A stretch of 64,000 bases of DNA from Catalinimonas niigatensis (GTDB taxonomy: Bacteria > Bacteroidota > Bacteroidia > Cytophagales > Cyclobacteriaceae). Location: positions 2,356,001 through 2,420,000 of the forward strand of contig NZ_CP119422.1 in the NCBI RefSeq assembly GCF_030506285.1, in the 5' to 3' direction. Positions 26,626 through 36,092 of the stretch are shown here, piece by piece. The stretch's first letter is position 1; the number at the start of each line of letters is the position of its first letter. Made by a program: the position numbers and the translations under genes. The notes under the pieces are model-generated. The model was given only the letters and a program-made list of their open reading frames with translations, was not told the origin of the DNA and did no database searches.

Positions 26626-26767
26626 ATAAATCTTTGAACTAGTTTAAATTAATAGAAACGGGCAGTTAGAAGAATCTTCTCTTCTTCAGAAAACAAACTG
26701 TAACTACTGAACTTGTTCCTGACCTGCCATTAGTGCAGGTTCAAGGCAAAGGCCGAACATCATAATA

Positions 26768-27853
26768 CTACATGCTCTCCAGTAAGTGCCCGCTCAGCGT
26801 ACAATAAGAACCCATCAGATTAGCAGTAAGGCAGGAATGCACGGGTAAGATACCAATCCAGTCTCCTACCTTGAGACTATCTATGACCTCAGGACTTAGC
26901 TTTACAATACCATGTTCCTGCGATAAAGATTTCATATAGCAGCCTTGTAGCGGTTCTCCCCAGCCTTTATTATGTAAATGCACCATTTTACCATATATCT
27001 GCTGATCTCCATCCTGAAGTGCATCTTTAGAAAAATGAACTGCTCCTCCATGCACCAGCACCTCTCCCCGTTCGGGATGTATTTCTACCACCGGACAGGC
27101 CATACATACGGCAATGTCCTCTGTAGTACAGGCACCAATATGGGCCTGTACCAGGTCATAAAACACAAAATTACCGGGGCGGATAATGTCCACACCGCTA
27201 AAGTCATCGGCCAGGCTACAGGAAGGGGTATCTCCTACGGCCACTTTCATAGCTCCATAGTCAGGGCTAAAGTGTTCCCGTACAGCATTGAGCTTATCTG
27301 CCACATCCCGATGAATCTTGCTCACGGCCTCTTTACCCTGCACCTGATAGGTATGTCCTGCATGGGCATAAAAACCCTGGAACTGCAGATGAGATGAGCT
27401 TTTGAAAAACTCCAGTAGCTTTGCAATCTCGATCCTGGACTGATAATCCACCCCACTGCGATGGTAGCCAGTGTCTATTTCGGTAAATACACCAATGGGT
27501 CTTTTCAGCTTGCTTTCCAGGTATTGGGCAGATTCCAGGTTATTGACAAATAAGTTGAGACGGATACGTTTGGAAAGGTCCTTGATAATCTTCATACGCA
27601 GCACATTGACCGGAAAAGCTACGGTAATTTCTTCCCAGCCATCATCGGCAAAGTAAGCTGCCATACGCAAAGAGGAAACCGTAATCGCTTTGACGCCTTC
27701 TTCAGCAAACCATTCCCCGATCGCCTGTGACTGATGTGTTTTAAAATGAGGATGCAGGGCTACTCCCTGCTGCCGGGCCTTGTCGGCCATAAATGCGATA
27801 TTGTTTCTGCACTTATCTTCATCCAGTAATAAGGTAGGTTCTGAAAGTTTCAT
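26768..27853 (-). CDS. D-threonine aldolase-like PLP enzyme
   Basis: A 361-residue fold-type III PLP enzyme (alanine-racemase N-terminal-like barrel plus a C-terminal beta domain). The PLP lysine is K38 in PHFKTHQS, and the late VHSCLT segment holds a candidate divalent metal site, typical of D-threonine aldolase and DSD1-like proteins. It splits D-threonine or a related D-beta-hydroxy amino acid to an aldehyde and glycine; the preferred substrate is not clear. It is a single gene with no operon partner. Confidence 0.85.
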   Translation of the reverse strand: MKLSEPTLLLDEDKCRNNIAFMADKARQQGVALHPHFKTHQSQAIGEWFAEEGVKAITVSSLRMAAYFADDGWEEITVAFPVNVLRMKIIKDLSKRIRLNLFVNNLESAQYLESKLKRPIGVFTEIDTGYHRSGVDYQSRIEIAKLLEFFKSSSHLQFQGFYAHAGHTYQVQGKEAVSKIHRDVADKLNAVREHFSPDYGAMKVAVGDTPSCSLADDFSGVDIIRPGNFVFYDLVQAHIGACTTEDIAVCMACPVVEIHPERGEVLVHGGAVHFSKDALQDGDQQIYGKMVHLHNKGWGEPLQGCYMKSLSQEHGIVKLSPEVIDSLKVGDWIGILPVHSCLTANLMGSYCTLSGHLLESM

Positions 27854-28186
27854 AGTTTAGGTTACAATCTTTTATGGCGGTGAATTTAATCATTTTGAGG
27901 GAAATGCCATTCAAAGCCCCTCGGGCATAGCATATTTTCATATATATGCATTAAACATTCACCAAGCCCATTGAGTATAACTTACAGTTATTTATATTTT
28001 TTTATATTACTGCCTATTTCAATTCAATATATGAAGCAGCCATCAGGATTTATTCCTATTTCAAGAATGATGAATATGTTAATTTGGTAGCTGTCGTGAT
28101 TGAAGAAATCGCCAGCAGTCTATTTTGCCGTCCAATTCAATGATTGGTACGTATTTAAAACTTTTCCAGCACTAGATTATAAGATA
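27854..28186. other. Intergenic stretch, divergent genes
   Basis: About 330 bp between the divergent aldolase-like and methyltransferase genes, largely AT-rich. It should contain two promoters. No convincing -33/-7 pair, RNA or repeat was found. Confidence 0.4.
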
Positions 28187-28774
28187 ATGAAGAAATTTGA
28201 GCTCACCATTGAAGCGATCAAAAATATCAAACAAATAGGAAGCATCGCTTCCAGCAGCAGGTTTCTCACCAGAAAAATCATCAAGGAAATTGACTTCAGC
28301 AAAAAGATCAGGGTACTGGAGTTGGGCGCTGGCAATGGGGTGTTTACCAGAGAAATCCTCAAGAGGATGTCGTCCGATTCTGAGCTCTACACCTACGAAA
28401 ACCATGATGGTTTTATCCCTTTGCTCAAAAAAATCAAAGACAGAAGGTTATTTGTAAGAGGTGAGTGTGTCTCCAGCATAGAACTGCTTCCTGATCAGCA
28501 CTTTGACATCGTCATTTCCAGCCTTCCGCTGGCCAACCTCAGCGATCGCTTTAAGGAAAATATGTATAAGGAGATACAGGCCAAACTGCTTCATACGGGT
28601 ATTTTTATCCAGTACCAGTACTTCCTGCATGACTATCGCAATATTGAGAAGAGCTTTCATGTTTGTGAGCTGGATTTTTGTCTGTTCAACCTGCCGCCGG
28701 CTTTTATTTATAAGGCCAAGATGATGGAAGAAAAGGCAGTTCAGCTCTCCGAAGCCTGGTCACAAAAAGTATAA
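28187..28774 (+). CDS. SAM-dependent methyltransferase, PmtA/KsgA-like
   Basis: A protein of about 195 residues from the ATG at 28187. The upstream extension to 28100 begins with TTG and was not chosen. It has the SAM motif LELGAGNG and a post-I acidic segment TYENHDGF. The pattern resembles phospholipid N-methyltransferases, which make phosphatidyl-monomethyl/dimethylethanolamine, and also KsgA-like fold members. The membrane-lipid role is a guess. It is monocistronic. Confidence 0.7.
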   Translation: MKKFELTIEAIKNIKQIGSIASSSRFLTRKIIKEIDFSKKIRVLELGAGNGVFTREILKRMSSDSELYTYENHDGFIPLLKKIKDRRLFVRGECVSSIELLPDQHFDIVISSLPLANLSDRFKENMYKEIQAKLLHTGIFIQYQYFLHDYRNIEKSFHVCELDFCLFNLPPAFIYKAKMMEEKAVQLSEAWSQKV

Positions 28775-28904
28775 AGGAAATTGTATCTTTCCCGGAATCA
28801 CTACATTTCGTAGCCGTATGCTTTCCCTAAGCTGTCTGTAAGGTTTCCGTAAGCTGACCATATGCTTTTGATTTTGTACTTTATCCAGAATCTCCGGGCA
28901 TCAA

Positions 28905-29795
28905 TTACTTCTCAAATTTGGCAAAGATGTCTTTGATCCGGCGCATCTCCCGGGCCAGTTCCAAACCTTCCATGGGTGGTGCCTGCTCAATGACCAGATA
29001 GCCGCTGTAGCCCTTGTCTATCAGTCTTTTCACAATCTCTTCGCCCCGAGTGATGCCCTCGCCGTAAGGCACGGATTTGTAGGTACCAAAAGCAACTACA
29101 TCTTTGAGGTCTACATGGTTGATTTTCTCGTGGAAGCGTTCTACCACATCAAAATTACTTACTGAGGCACCATCAAAGTGGCCCATATCCAGGCACATGC
29201 CTACGTGCGTGGAATCTACGGCAGCAAAGATCTTTTCGTAGTCTTCTATGTTTTCAATGTTGTTGTTGGCGTGGTTTTCTACGGCAATCAGCACATCCAT
29301 CTCTTCGGCGGCAGGCGCCAATGCTTTGAGGGTTTCAATCACGTTTTCCAAACCTCCGGCTTTGCCTCTTCCGGCCCCGGTAAACTTCACCCGGCGGCAG
29401 CCCAGGGCTTTTGCCTTATCCATCAGCCAGAGTTTGTGGGTCACATCCTTGAGCACATTGTCACCAAAGGCAGTACCTTGCAAAGAGATGGGCTTGAGAC
29501 CATTTTCGTAGCAGCGTTCCTGTATACTTTCAATCCCGGAAGGAGTGATGTTGCGGGGATACCAGACGTTGAACTCTACATTTTTGATGCCGGTCTGGGG
29601 AATGATTTTGAAGGAGGGTTCAAAGTTTTCATCCCCAAAGCCATCCAGACAGATGGTAGCAATGGCCAGTTGTACGCCTTTCATCTTATCTACATCATCA
29701 TGATGCCTGGCAGAAGCATGTGTTCCTAAACTTAAACCAGCCAGGAGTGTGGAAGAGCTTTTGACAAATGAGCGTCGGTTGATTTTGTTTTCCAT
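28905..29795 (-). CDS. Sugar phosphate isomerase/epimerase (TIM barrel) with Tat-like signal
   Basis: A protein of about 296 residues. From the chosen ATG at 29795 it opens MENKINRRSFVKSSSTLLAG, a Tat-like signal (NRRSFVK), so it is predicted to be exported. The remainder is an AP-endonuclease-2-type barrel with metal ligands visible in VENHANN, CLDMGHFD and HVDLKDV (Glu, Asp, His). Such proteins usually act on keto sugars or inositols. The extended N-terminus starting with TTG at 29837 would spoil the Tat signal. It lies about 150 bp downstream of the cytochrome gene and may be co-transcribed with it. Confidence 0.82.
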   Translation of the reverse strand: MENKINRRSFVKSSSTLLAGLSLGTHASARHHDDVDKMKGVQLAIATICLDGFGDENFEPSFKIIPQTGIKNVEFNVWYPRNITPSGIESIQERCYENGLKPISLQGTAFGDNVLKDVTHKLWLMDKAKALGCRRVKFTGAGRGKAGGLENVIETLKALAPAAEEMDVLIAVENHANNNIENIEDYEKIFAAVDSTHVGMCLDMGHFDGASVSNFDVVERFHEKINHVDLKDVVAFGTYKSVPYGEGITRGEEIVKRLIDKGYSGYLVIEQAPPMEGLELAREMRRIKDIFAKFEK

Positions 29796-29870
29796 AGATT
29801 GTAAAAGAAATTTTAAGACAAATTGTCTATAATGCAAAAAGCTATACTATAAATTTACGTTGGGTACACT

Positions 29871-29918
29871 GGCGATGCAATCGCCAATTACTTTCATCCT
29901 CGTTCGGAAACGAGGATG
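29871..29918. repeat. Two adjacent perfect hairpins in an intergenic gap
   Basis: GGCGAT/ATCGCC with a 3-nt loop (29871-29885) is followed by CATCCTCGTT/AACGAGGATG with a 4-nt loop (29895-29918). They lie between the cytochrome and isomerase genes, both transcribed leftward. The hairpins have no T run, so they are more likely a mobile hairpin repeat or a processing or stabilising stem than a terminator. Confidence 0.55.
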
Positions 29919-29947
29919 CGTTCAGCTTTGAACTCTTAACCTTTAAC

Positions 29948-32572
29948 TTATTTCAAAGACATCAAGTAAGCAATCAGGTGGTTGAATTCAGAAGCTGTCA
30001 GCGTATTCTCCAGACCTTCAGGCATCAATGAAGTAGGAGCCACACCGTATTTCTTAGGTGCTTTGAATGTAACAAATGATCCGGTGGGCATCAGTAACTC
30101 AGCACTGTTGTATCCCAAATCAATCTGTCTGCCATAATGGGTTTGTCCGGTACTATCGGTCACATACCAGCCCTGCCATTCGGGAGAGATCGCAGCCGAA
30201 GGCTCCAGTATTGCACTAATCAGTTGCTCTTTATTTTTGCTACTGCCTACATTAGACAGTGCGGGACCGAAGTCACCGCCCCAGCCTTCTACTTTATGGC
30301 AGCGCTGGCATTGGGTGCCGGGCAATTGAAAAATCAGCTTTCCTTTTTCAGGATCACCGCTATCGTCTACTGCCTGTGCCCAGGCTTCATCAGACGAAGG
30401 CCTGTCTTCCGCAGCCAATGTACTCCGACACAACTGCCAGATCTGTTGCAGCTGATCTTTATGCTGATGGCTGCTTTCGGCAATCAGTTGAGGCACGGCT
30501 TGGCTCACCGCCTGATTACCACCGCAGCGGCACAGGTAGCGCACGCTGGTTTCCAGGAGCCGTTCATCCTCTTCCTGAAGTAAGGGCTGTACTTCCTTGC
30601 AGTAGGCAGTACTTTGGTAACTCAATGAAACCAGCGCCTGAGTGCGTAAGTCAGTTGCTGCATCATTATCCAGCACAATAACTAACATAGCATCTGCTAC
30701 TTCTTCTTCATTGGTTTGCTTCAGGCTATGCAGCAAAGCCATTTGCAAGGGAGGAGCTGCGCTTTTGAGCATAGCGACCAAAGGCTCCACATTTTCACCC
30801 GGACTTTCCAGATAAGGAAGAGCCACTGCTCTGATTTCCGGCGACAAACGCTGATCTCTGACAATGGACAACAGATAATCAGGAGGAAGTTCACGCTTAA
30901 TCTGCTTGGCTTCTGCCTCTGTTTTGGTCTGATGGTCACGGATAAAGTTAGGTTGTAAATGTCGCATGGTTGCCAGGTAAGTTTCAAACAATGCAGGAGT
31001 GATATGTCCGTTTTTCAAAGCTTTACTGACTTCGGGCAATAGCTCAGCCCGGGCATGGGTGGCAATATAGATCAATGTCATACGACGGATGTCCTCGCTT
31101 TCATCCTGCAAAAGTGTCTTGAGCCTGTCTTTACTGAGTATTTCTGAAGACTCAGACAAAGTCAAAAGTGCCTGTAAGCGCATACCTGCATTTTCTTCAT
31201 CAATCAGCCTCAGTACATCCTGATAGTACGAAGTATCCTGACTTAGCGATTTGCGCGCTACTGCCTGTAAAAAGGGATCATCTGTTTGTAAAGCCCGTAG
31301 ATGCTGGTCAAAGCCCTGAAGATTTGCAAAGAGGCTAAAGGGGTTATCCTCTCCCTTATCATAATCCACAGTCTGGACGCTGGCGGTTGCCAAAGGTTCC
31401 TGCCCACCGGAAGTCAGGCGCCAGATTCTGCCTTCTCCGTGATTGGGATACTGACGTACCACCCAGTCGGTGATGTATACTTCTCCCCGGCTATTGGCTG
31501 CCAGTGCTACCGGATGAAAGGTGCTATCCCCCTGCACAATGACCTCGGTTGTTCCTGTCACACTACGCTGATATTGCTTGAGGGGTACCCTGACAATATT
31601 ATTCTCTTCCCAGATCGTAGCTAAGATATTGTTTTCGTATGCTGCCGGAAAGTTGGTAAAGCTGGCATCTATCAGACCGGAAGGCGCTTCGCCCAGGGCT
31701 GCGGCATAAGGCAGGGTGCCGGGAAGTTCGCCATTCCAGGCCAGGAAAGGATGTATGCCACTGCCACCGTACAGAGACTGATAGCCATAGTCACCACCCG
31801 GCACTATTTCCAACAGGCGATTGGGGCCGCGGCTGTCGGGATCATTATCTACCAGCATGAGCCTGCCCTGGCGAGAAAATTTGAGATCAAAGGGATTCCA
31901 GAAGCCGGTAGCGATTTCTTCCACAGCCGAGCCATCGGGACGGCAGCGAAACACATTGCCTCCATCGCCATAGCCCTGAATGGAAGAGCCATCAGTTCCT
32001 GTGATTTCATAGGCCAGACTTGCGCAATTACCGCGCGATACATAGAGCCAGCCATCCGGCCCATAGGTGATTCCCAATATACCTGCATGATCATAGACAT
32101 CTTTGGGAGTGTTCATTTGAAGAATGGTGTTTCGCTCATCGCTCACCCCATCGCCATCCGTATCCTGAAAGACAAGCACTCGGTCTTTTTCGGTTAGGTA
32201 CACCACATCATCTGGGCCGATAGCCAGGTTCATCCCATCATTGATGCTATCGGCAAAGATAATCCAGGATTCCGGCCTGCCATCCTGGTTGGCATCCACT
32301 CCTTTTTTGATGCGGTCAAACTGAGGACCAGTATAATCACTGGGAGGAGAATGGGTATGGGACTCCAGAAAGTAAATGTTGTCTTTGCTATCAATGGCTA
32401 AGCCAATTGGGGTCATGATGCTGGGGCTGGTAGCGATCAGTTCCATCTGCAAATCACTGTCCAGTACTTCAGGCATAAAGGCAGGCGATGCTGGCTCTTC
32501 TTGATTGCCTGTACAGGCGGAAAAAAGCAAAACCAATGAGATCAGAAAAACACCTGGATAGAGTTGTTGCAT
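29948..32572 (-). CDS. Large lipoprotein: glucose/sorbosone dehydrogenase-like propeller, HEAT repeats and cytochrome c domain
   Basis: An 874-residue protein whose signal ends LLFSAC (about C20), so it is lipid-anchored. Residues about 35-400 form a PQQ-dependent sugar-dehydrogenase-like beta-propeller (GLAIDSKDNIY, YGPDGWLYVSRG). The middle is HEAT-like helical repeats. The C-terminus (about 750-874) is a PVC-type heme-binding domain with the CQRCH heme motif and a late methionine in SLMPEG as possible sixth ligand. It is expected to oxidise an extracellular sugar and pass electrons to the haem. It may be co-transcribed with the sugar isomerase downstream. Substrate unknown. Confidence 0.88.
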   Translation of the reverse strand: MQQLYPGVFLISLVLLFSACTGNQEEPASPAFMPEVLDSDLQMELIATSPSIMTPIGLAIDSKDNIYFLESHTHSPPSDYTGPQFDRIKKGVDANQDGRPESWIIFADSINDGMNLAIGPDDVVYLTEKDRVLVFQDTDGDGVSDERNTILQMNTPKDVYDHAGILGITYGPDGWLYVSRGNCASLAYEITGTDGSSIQGYGDGGNVFRCRPDGSAVEEIATGFWNPFDLKFSRQGRLMLVDNDPDSRGPNRLLEIVPGGDYGYQSLYGGSGIHPFLAWNGELPGTLPYAAALGEAPSGLIDASFTNFPAAYENNILATIWEENNIVRVPLKQYQRSVTGTTEVIVQGDSTFHPVALAANSRGEVYITDWVVRQYPNHGEGRIWRLTSGGQEPLATASVQTVDYDKGEDNPFSLFANLQGFDQHLRALQTDDPFLQAVARKSLSQDTSYYQDVLRLIDEENAGMRLQALLTLSESSEILSKDRLKTLLQDESEDIRRMTLIYIATHARAELLPEVSKALKNGHITPALFETYLATMRHLQPNFIRDHQTKTEAEAKQIKRELPPDYLLSIVRDQRLSPEIRAVALPYLESPGENVEPLVAMLKSAAPPLQMALLHSLKQTNEEEVADAMLVIVLDNDAATDLRTQALVSLSYQSTAYCKEVQPLLQEEDERLLETSVRYLCRCGGNQAVSQAVPQLIAESSHQHKDQLQQIWQLCRSTLAAEDRPSSDEAWAQAVDDSGDPEKGKLIFQLPGTQCQRCHKVEGWGGDFGPALSNVGSSKNKEQLISAILEPSAAISPEWQGWYVTDSTGQTHYGRQIDLGYNSAELLMPTGSFVTFKAPKKYGVAPTSLMPEGLENTLTASEFNHLIAYLMSLK

Positions 32573-32801
32573 AAGTTGATGGTTAGGGTGCTATAGGGTT
32601 AAGGTGTTAGGGTTATCTAAAAAACTATAACACTGTAACATTTTCTACCTTCGAGTTTAATGAAAATACAGCTTATGGGCAATTCATTTAACATTCTGTT
32701 AACTTTTTTAACATTGTAGAAGAGACTTAAAAGAGTTAAACAGTTCTTGCTATTTATTGGTCAAATAATCCCGAAAAATACGAATCACTTGGACGAGTAG
32801 C

Positions 32802-32832
32802 TTGTTATTCAGGACTAAGTCAACGAATTTTG
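32802..32832 (+). promoter_or_regulatory. Candidate Bacteroidota promoter
   Basis: A TTG at 32802-32804 and GAATTTTG at 32825-32832 are separated by 20 bp and match the Bacteroidota -33 (TTG) and -7 (TAnnTTTG) pattern with one mismatch in the -7 box. The leader to the ATG at 32854 would be about 15 nt. Confidence 0.4.
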
Positions 32833-32853
32833 TGTTTTTAAAGAATTGATATC

Positions 32854-33216
32854 ATGAATAATGATCCTGAACTGAACGGTAAGTATCTGGGAACGATCAC
32901 CAAGGATTTTGTGGTGGTAGCTGATACGCTGAAAGAAGCTTCCTATCAGATCCGGAAGCGCGGATTTTCTGACTATCCCATTTTTCCGATTGCCAAAGTA
33001 GAAATTCCCATTGGCAATACGCTGATTGCACGCGGGGAAATGGCGACCAACTGGCACTACAATGTCACGTACCTGGATGAGTTTGTGCAGAGGAAGTTGG
33101 TGACGGATGCTGATGAATTTAAGAAAGCTTATAAAGATCCTGACGAATTTTGTTGTCTTTTCGTAGTAGATAATGAATTTACCAGCTTTCTATTTATTCC
33201 TTATCCTGAAGATTGA
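32854..33216 (+). CDS. Conserved hypothetical protein
   Basis: A 120-residue soluble protein of mixed alpha/beta character, with no signal peptide and no catalytic motif I recognise. Notable segments are VVVADTLKEASYQIRKRG (a possible amphipathic helix) and the acidic, aromatic C-terminus FLFIPYPED. It is a single gene with a plausible promoter just upstream. No function is proposed. Confidence 0.7.
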   Translation: MNNDPELNGKYLGTITKDFVVVADTLKEASYQIRKRGFSDYPIFPIAKVEIPIGNTLIARGEMATNWHYNVTYLDEFVQRKLVTDADEFKKAYKDPDEFCCLFVVDNEFTSFLFIPYPED

Positions 33217-33376
33217 CAGCTTTTTTCACATAATCACTCTTTAGCTGTTCTTACACTCAGGCTGACAACCGATAGTTTATGAGATGGATTTAAACAAAAA
33301 TAGCCTGTCCTTGATTCAGCAAGAGTAAACTTTTTCCACATCTGTTTATTGTATTTTTTTATTCTCACTAATCTTC

Positions 33377-34228
33377 ATGCAAAGCTCTCAATTCTCAGCC
33401 TTAGCCCGTCCGCTGGATATCTCTTACCGAACGAATCTGAGCATCATGCTCATGAGTTTTTTCGTGATGCTTATTGCTTTTTTCTACCAATGGTGGCACC
33501 TGGACAATGCGTTATGGGAGAGCCTATGGTGGGCGGCACAAGCTGGTTTATCCGTATTTTTGGCCTGGGCATTGGGTAGAGAAATTGATCCTGACGTAAA
33601 CAGCACCGCTTTTCTGGCAGCCTTTCTTTCACTGGCAGGTTTTTATTATACCGGAAGCTATCAATGGGGACTTTTGATCGCTTTCCTGATGATACTTCGC
33701 ATTAGTAGCCATATCTGCGGGCAGCAGATCAAGCTGACAGATGCTTTATTTTGTCTAGCCTTGTGCGCTTATCTCTGCTGGCAGGGACAGGCCTTGATTG
33801 GCTTTGCCTTCACCGCTGCTTTCCTGGCCGATAGCCGCTTAGCACCAGTTCATGTGCGTAGTCAGTGGTATGCGCTGGCTGCCTTAATAATCACCATTCT
33901 TGCCTTCATTTTTTTTCCGGTAAGTATTACCGACACGTACTTTCAGTTCTCAGGAATCTGGATTCCAGGCATAGGTGTAGTCGTCTTAATTTTTTTGCAG
34001 GTAATCCGAGAATACAAAAATCCTGGCTCTACCGAAGATTATAAAACACAACCGCTAAATGGTCATCGCATACAAGCAGCACAGCTCATCGTTCTGCTCA
34101 CGGCGCTGAGCATCTATCTTCTTCAAAACTACAGGACTACGCTGGAGATAGCACCTGTGTGGGCAGTCATCCTCAGTGCAGAACTGCTCCGTGTATACCG
34201 CTGGATTACGAAGCGTCCCCTGTATTGA
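33377..34228 (+). CDS. Hypothetical multi-pass membrane protein
   Basis: A 283-residue protein with about seven to eight hydrophobic segments and a basic last helix. No conserved enzymatic motif was recognised. It runs convergently into thiL, the two coding ends overlapping by 23 bp (34206-34228). Function unknown; it could be a small transporter or an accessory membrane protein. Confidence 0.6.
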   Translation: MQSSQFSALARPLDISYRTNLSIMLMSFFVMLIAFFYQWWHLDNALWESLWWAAQAGLSVFLAWALGREIDPDVNSTAFLAAFLSLAGFYYTGSYQWGLLIAFLMILRISSHICGQQIKLTDALFCLALCAYLCWQGQALIGFAFTAAFLADSRLAPVHVRSQWYALAALIITILAFIFFPVSITDTYFQFSGIWIPGIGVVVLIFLQVIREYKNPGSTEDYKTQPLNGHRIQAAQLIVLLTALSIYLLQNYRTTLEIAPVWAVILSAELLRVYRWITKRPLY

Positions 34229-35261
34229 AATGCACCCAGCCCTGGGCCTGAATGGGTACTGCCTGCTGTGACCTGGTAATCAGGTTGATACCTTTATCAG
34301 CTTCCTGCATATAGCCAATGACATGGATATCTCTATGGTTTTTGATCTTTTCAAAGTCATCCTGAGCAATGGTGAACAGAAGCTCATAATCTTCTCCACC
34401 GTTGAGGGCGCAGGTATTAGGATCAATCTTGAATTCTGCAGCTGTGCTGTAAGTCGACTCATCAATGGGCAGATTTTCCTCATAGATGTTCATGCCCAAA
34501 GCGGATTGCTCACAGAGATGGAAAATCTCGGAAGCCAGACCATCAGAAATGTCAATCATGGAAGTAGGAACAATCTGTAAGTCGCGCAGCTCATGGATAA
34601 TGTCCATGCGGGCTTCAGGACGCAACAGACGCCTTACGATATAATCATAAGATTGCAACTGAGGTTGCATCTGAGGGTTCTCTTTGAACGTGATTTTCTC
34701 TCGCTCCAGTACCTGCAAACCCATATAGGCTGCACCTAAATCCCCGCTTACGCAGACAATATCTTTGCTTTTAGCTCCATTGCGGCGGGCCAGCAAGTTT
34801 TTTTCCACTTCACCTACTGCCGTAATGGAAATCACCAGACCTGCCTGAGAAGCCGTAGTATCCCCACCGATCAGGTCTACTTTGAAGTTTTCACAGGCAA
34901 AACGGATTCCCTCGTAAAGCGCATCCACCGCTTCTACTGAGAAACGATTACTCAGCCCTATGCTTACGGTAATTTGTTTAGGGATACCGTTCATGGCCGC
35001 AATATCCGATATATTAACCGCTACTGCCTTGTAGCCCAAGTGTTGAAGTGGTGTATAAGCAAGGTCAAAGTGTATGCCTTCGGTAAGCATATCTGTAGTG
35101 AGCAGCATATATTTTTCACCGGCATCAATTACTGCCGCATCATCGCCAATGCCTACTGTGGTGGATGAATGGATGGTCTTAAATTGCTTTTGTATATGTT
35201 TGATCAGGCCAAATTCGCCCAACTGACTTATTTCTGTACGTTTGCTTTGTTCTTCTGGCAT
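34206..35261 (-). CDS. thiL: Thiamine-monophosphate kinase
   Basis: A 351-residue kinase that makes thiamine diphosphate from thiamine monophosphate and ATP. The family signature GIGDDAAV lies at residues 37-44, followed by LTTDMLTEGIHFDL, GGDT, VSGDLGAAYMG and DISDGLASEI, all conserved in ThiL. The N-terminal KRTEISQLGEFGLI pattern is typical of Bacteroidota ThiL. It is a stand-alone gene with no TPP riboswitch seen upstream. Its 3' end overlaps the convergent membrane-protein gene by 23 bp. Confidence 0.95.
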   Translation of the reverse strand: MPEEQSKRTEISQLGEFGLIKHIQKQFKTIHSSTTVGIGDDAAVIDAGEKYMLLTTDMLTEGIHFDLAYTPLQHLGYKAVAVNISDIAAMNGIPKQITVSIGLSNRFSVEAVDALYEGIRFACENFKVDLIGGDTTASQAGLVISITAVGEVEKNLLARRNGAKSKDIVCVSGDLGAAYMGLQVLEREKITFKENPQMQPQLQSYDYIVRRLLRPEARMDIIHELRDLQIVPTSMIDISDGLASEIFHLCEQSALGMNIYEENLPIDESTYSTAAEFKIDPNTCALNGGEDYELLFTIAQDDFEKIKNHRDIHVIGYMQEADKGINLITRSQQAVPIQAQGWVHFNTGDAS

Positions 35262-35420
35262 AGGTTTATAATGTTATATTTTAGATTAGAAGTGGGAAGA
35301 TTGAACATCTCTGAATAACGTTGACCGGTTTAGACATTAATTTCATTGTTAAATATAGTAGTAATTGGTCTTTGCTCAGGTGTATACAACTTCGGTCTTC
35401 TGACTTCCGTCTTCCATCAA

Positions 35421-35450
35421 TCATTGCTCATTGCTCATTGCTCATTGCTC
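35421..35450. repeat. Heptamer tandem repeat at the mce stop codon
   Basis: The unit TCATTGC is repeated just over four times (period 7), crossing the stop codon of the epimerase gene at 35435. A related cluster of CTTCC/GTCTTC heptamers lies just to the left. A change in unit number would change the length of the 3' untranslated region. Confidence 0.65.
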
Positions 35451-35839
35451 TGGCATAACTCTACCAGTACGCCATTGGTTGACTTAGGATGCAAAAAACA
35501 GATTAATTTATTGTCGGCCCCGGCTTTGGGTGTTTCGTTGATGAAGGTAAAGCCTGCGGATTTGAGGCGTTGAATCTCCTGTATGATGTCATCTACTGCA
35601 AAAGCCAGATGATGTATGCCCTCTCCTCTTTTGCTGATAAATTTATCAATGGCGGTGTCATCCGCAAGAGATTGTAAAAGCTCCAGCTTGGTATTGTCTA
35701 ACTGAAAAAAGGTTGTATTTACGCCTTCGCTTTCTACTTTCTCCGATTTATAAGCAGCTGTACCCAGCAGACGGGCAAAAAGAGAAGAAGCTTCCTGATC
35801 GTCTTTGACGGCTATTCCTATGTGTTCTAATCGCATCAT
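35435..35839 (-). CDS. mce: Methylmalonyl-CoA epimerase
   Basis: A 134-residue VOC-fold enzyme that interconverts (R)- and (S)-methylmalonyl-CoA in propionate metabolism. The expected metal ligands appear as H6 (EHIGIAV), H76/H77 (IHHLAF) and E128 (VELCQ). It starts at the tandem ATGATG at 35834-35839. The gene is not near its mutase in this window. Its last codons (SNEQ) sit inside a tandem 7-bp repeat, so the C-terminus may be recent or variable. Confidence 0.9.
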   Translation of the reverse strand: MMRLEHIGIAVKDDQEASSLFARLLGTAAYKSEKVESEGVNTTFFQLDNTKLELLQSLADDTAIDKFISKRGEGIHHLAFAVDDIIQEIQRLKSAGFTFINETPKAGADNKLICFLHPKSTNGVLVELCQSNEQ

Positions 35840-36092
35840 GCTATGAAACTTTTTCTTGAAGACCTCAGTTCAAATGGATATATTACTTAGCACATATGTA
35901 TACATTGCGGGTGCTTTTGAAAAGTATGAAACTTCGCTGCAAATTACATCACTGCAGGATTTAAATAGCATAATTTGGAGTATGCATTATCCTTTTGTTA
36001 CTTAGTGAATTGTTACATGCGATCTCAGGTTCCACACCGTATTTTGGATACAATTTCGCATATAATATTGGGTTAATAAAATTTACCGAACA

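Noticed and set aside
32580-32640. Degenerate TAGGGT/TTAGGG-like direct repeats
   Set aside because: Short, irregular and AT-rich; they do not form a defined element.
33377-35261. The 23-bp convergent overlap of the membrane-protein gene and thiL as a sign of a wrong gene call
   Set aside because: Both frames are otherwise consistent; short tail-to-tail overlaps are common.
35380-35450. Possible CRISPR from the repeated heptamers near 35.4 kb
   Set aside because: The unit is only 7 bp with no spacers; it is a simple tandem repeat.
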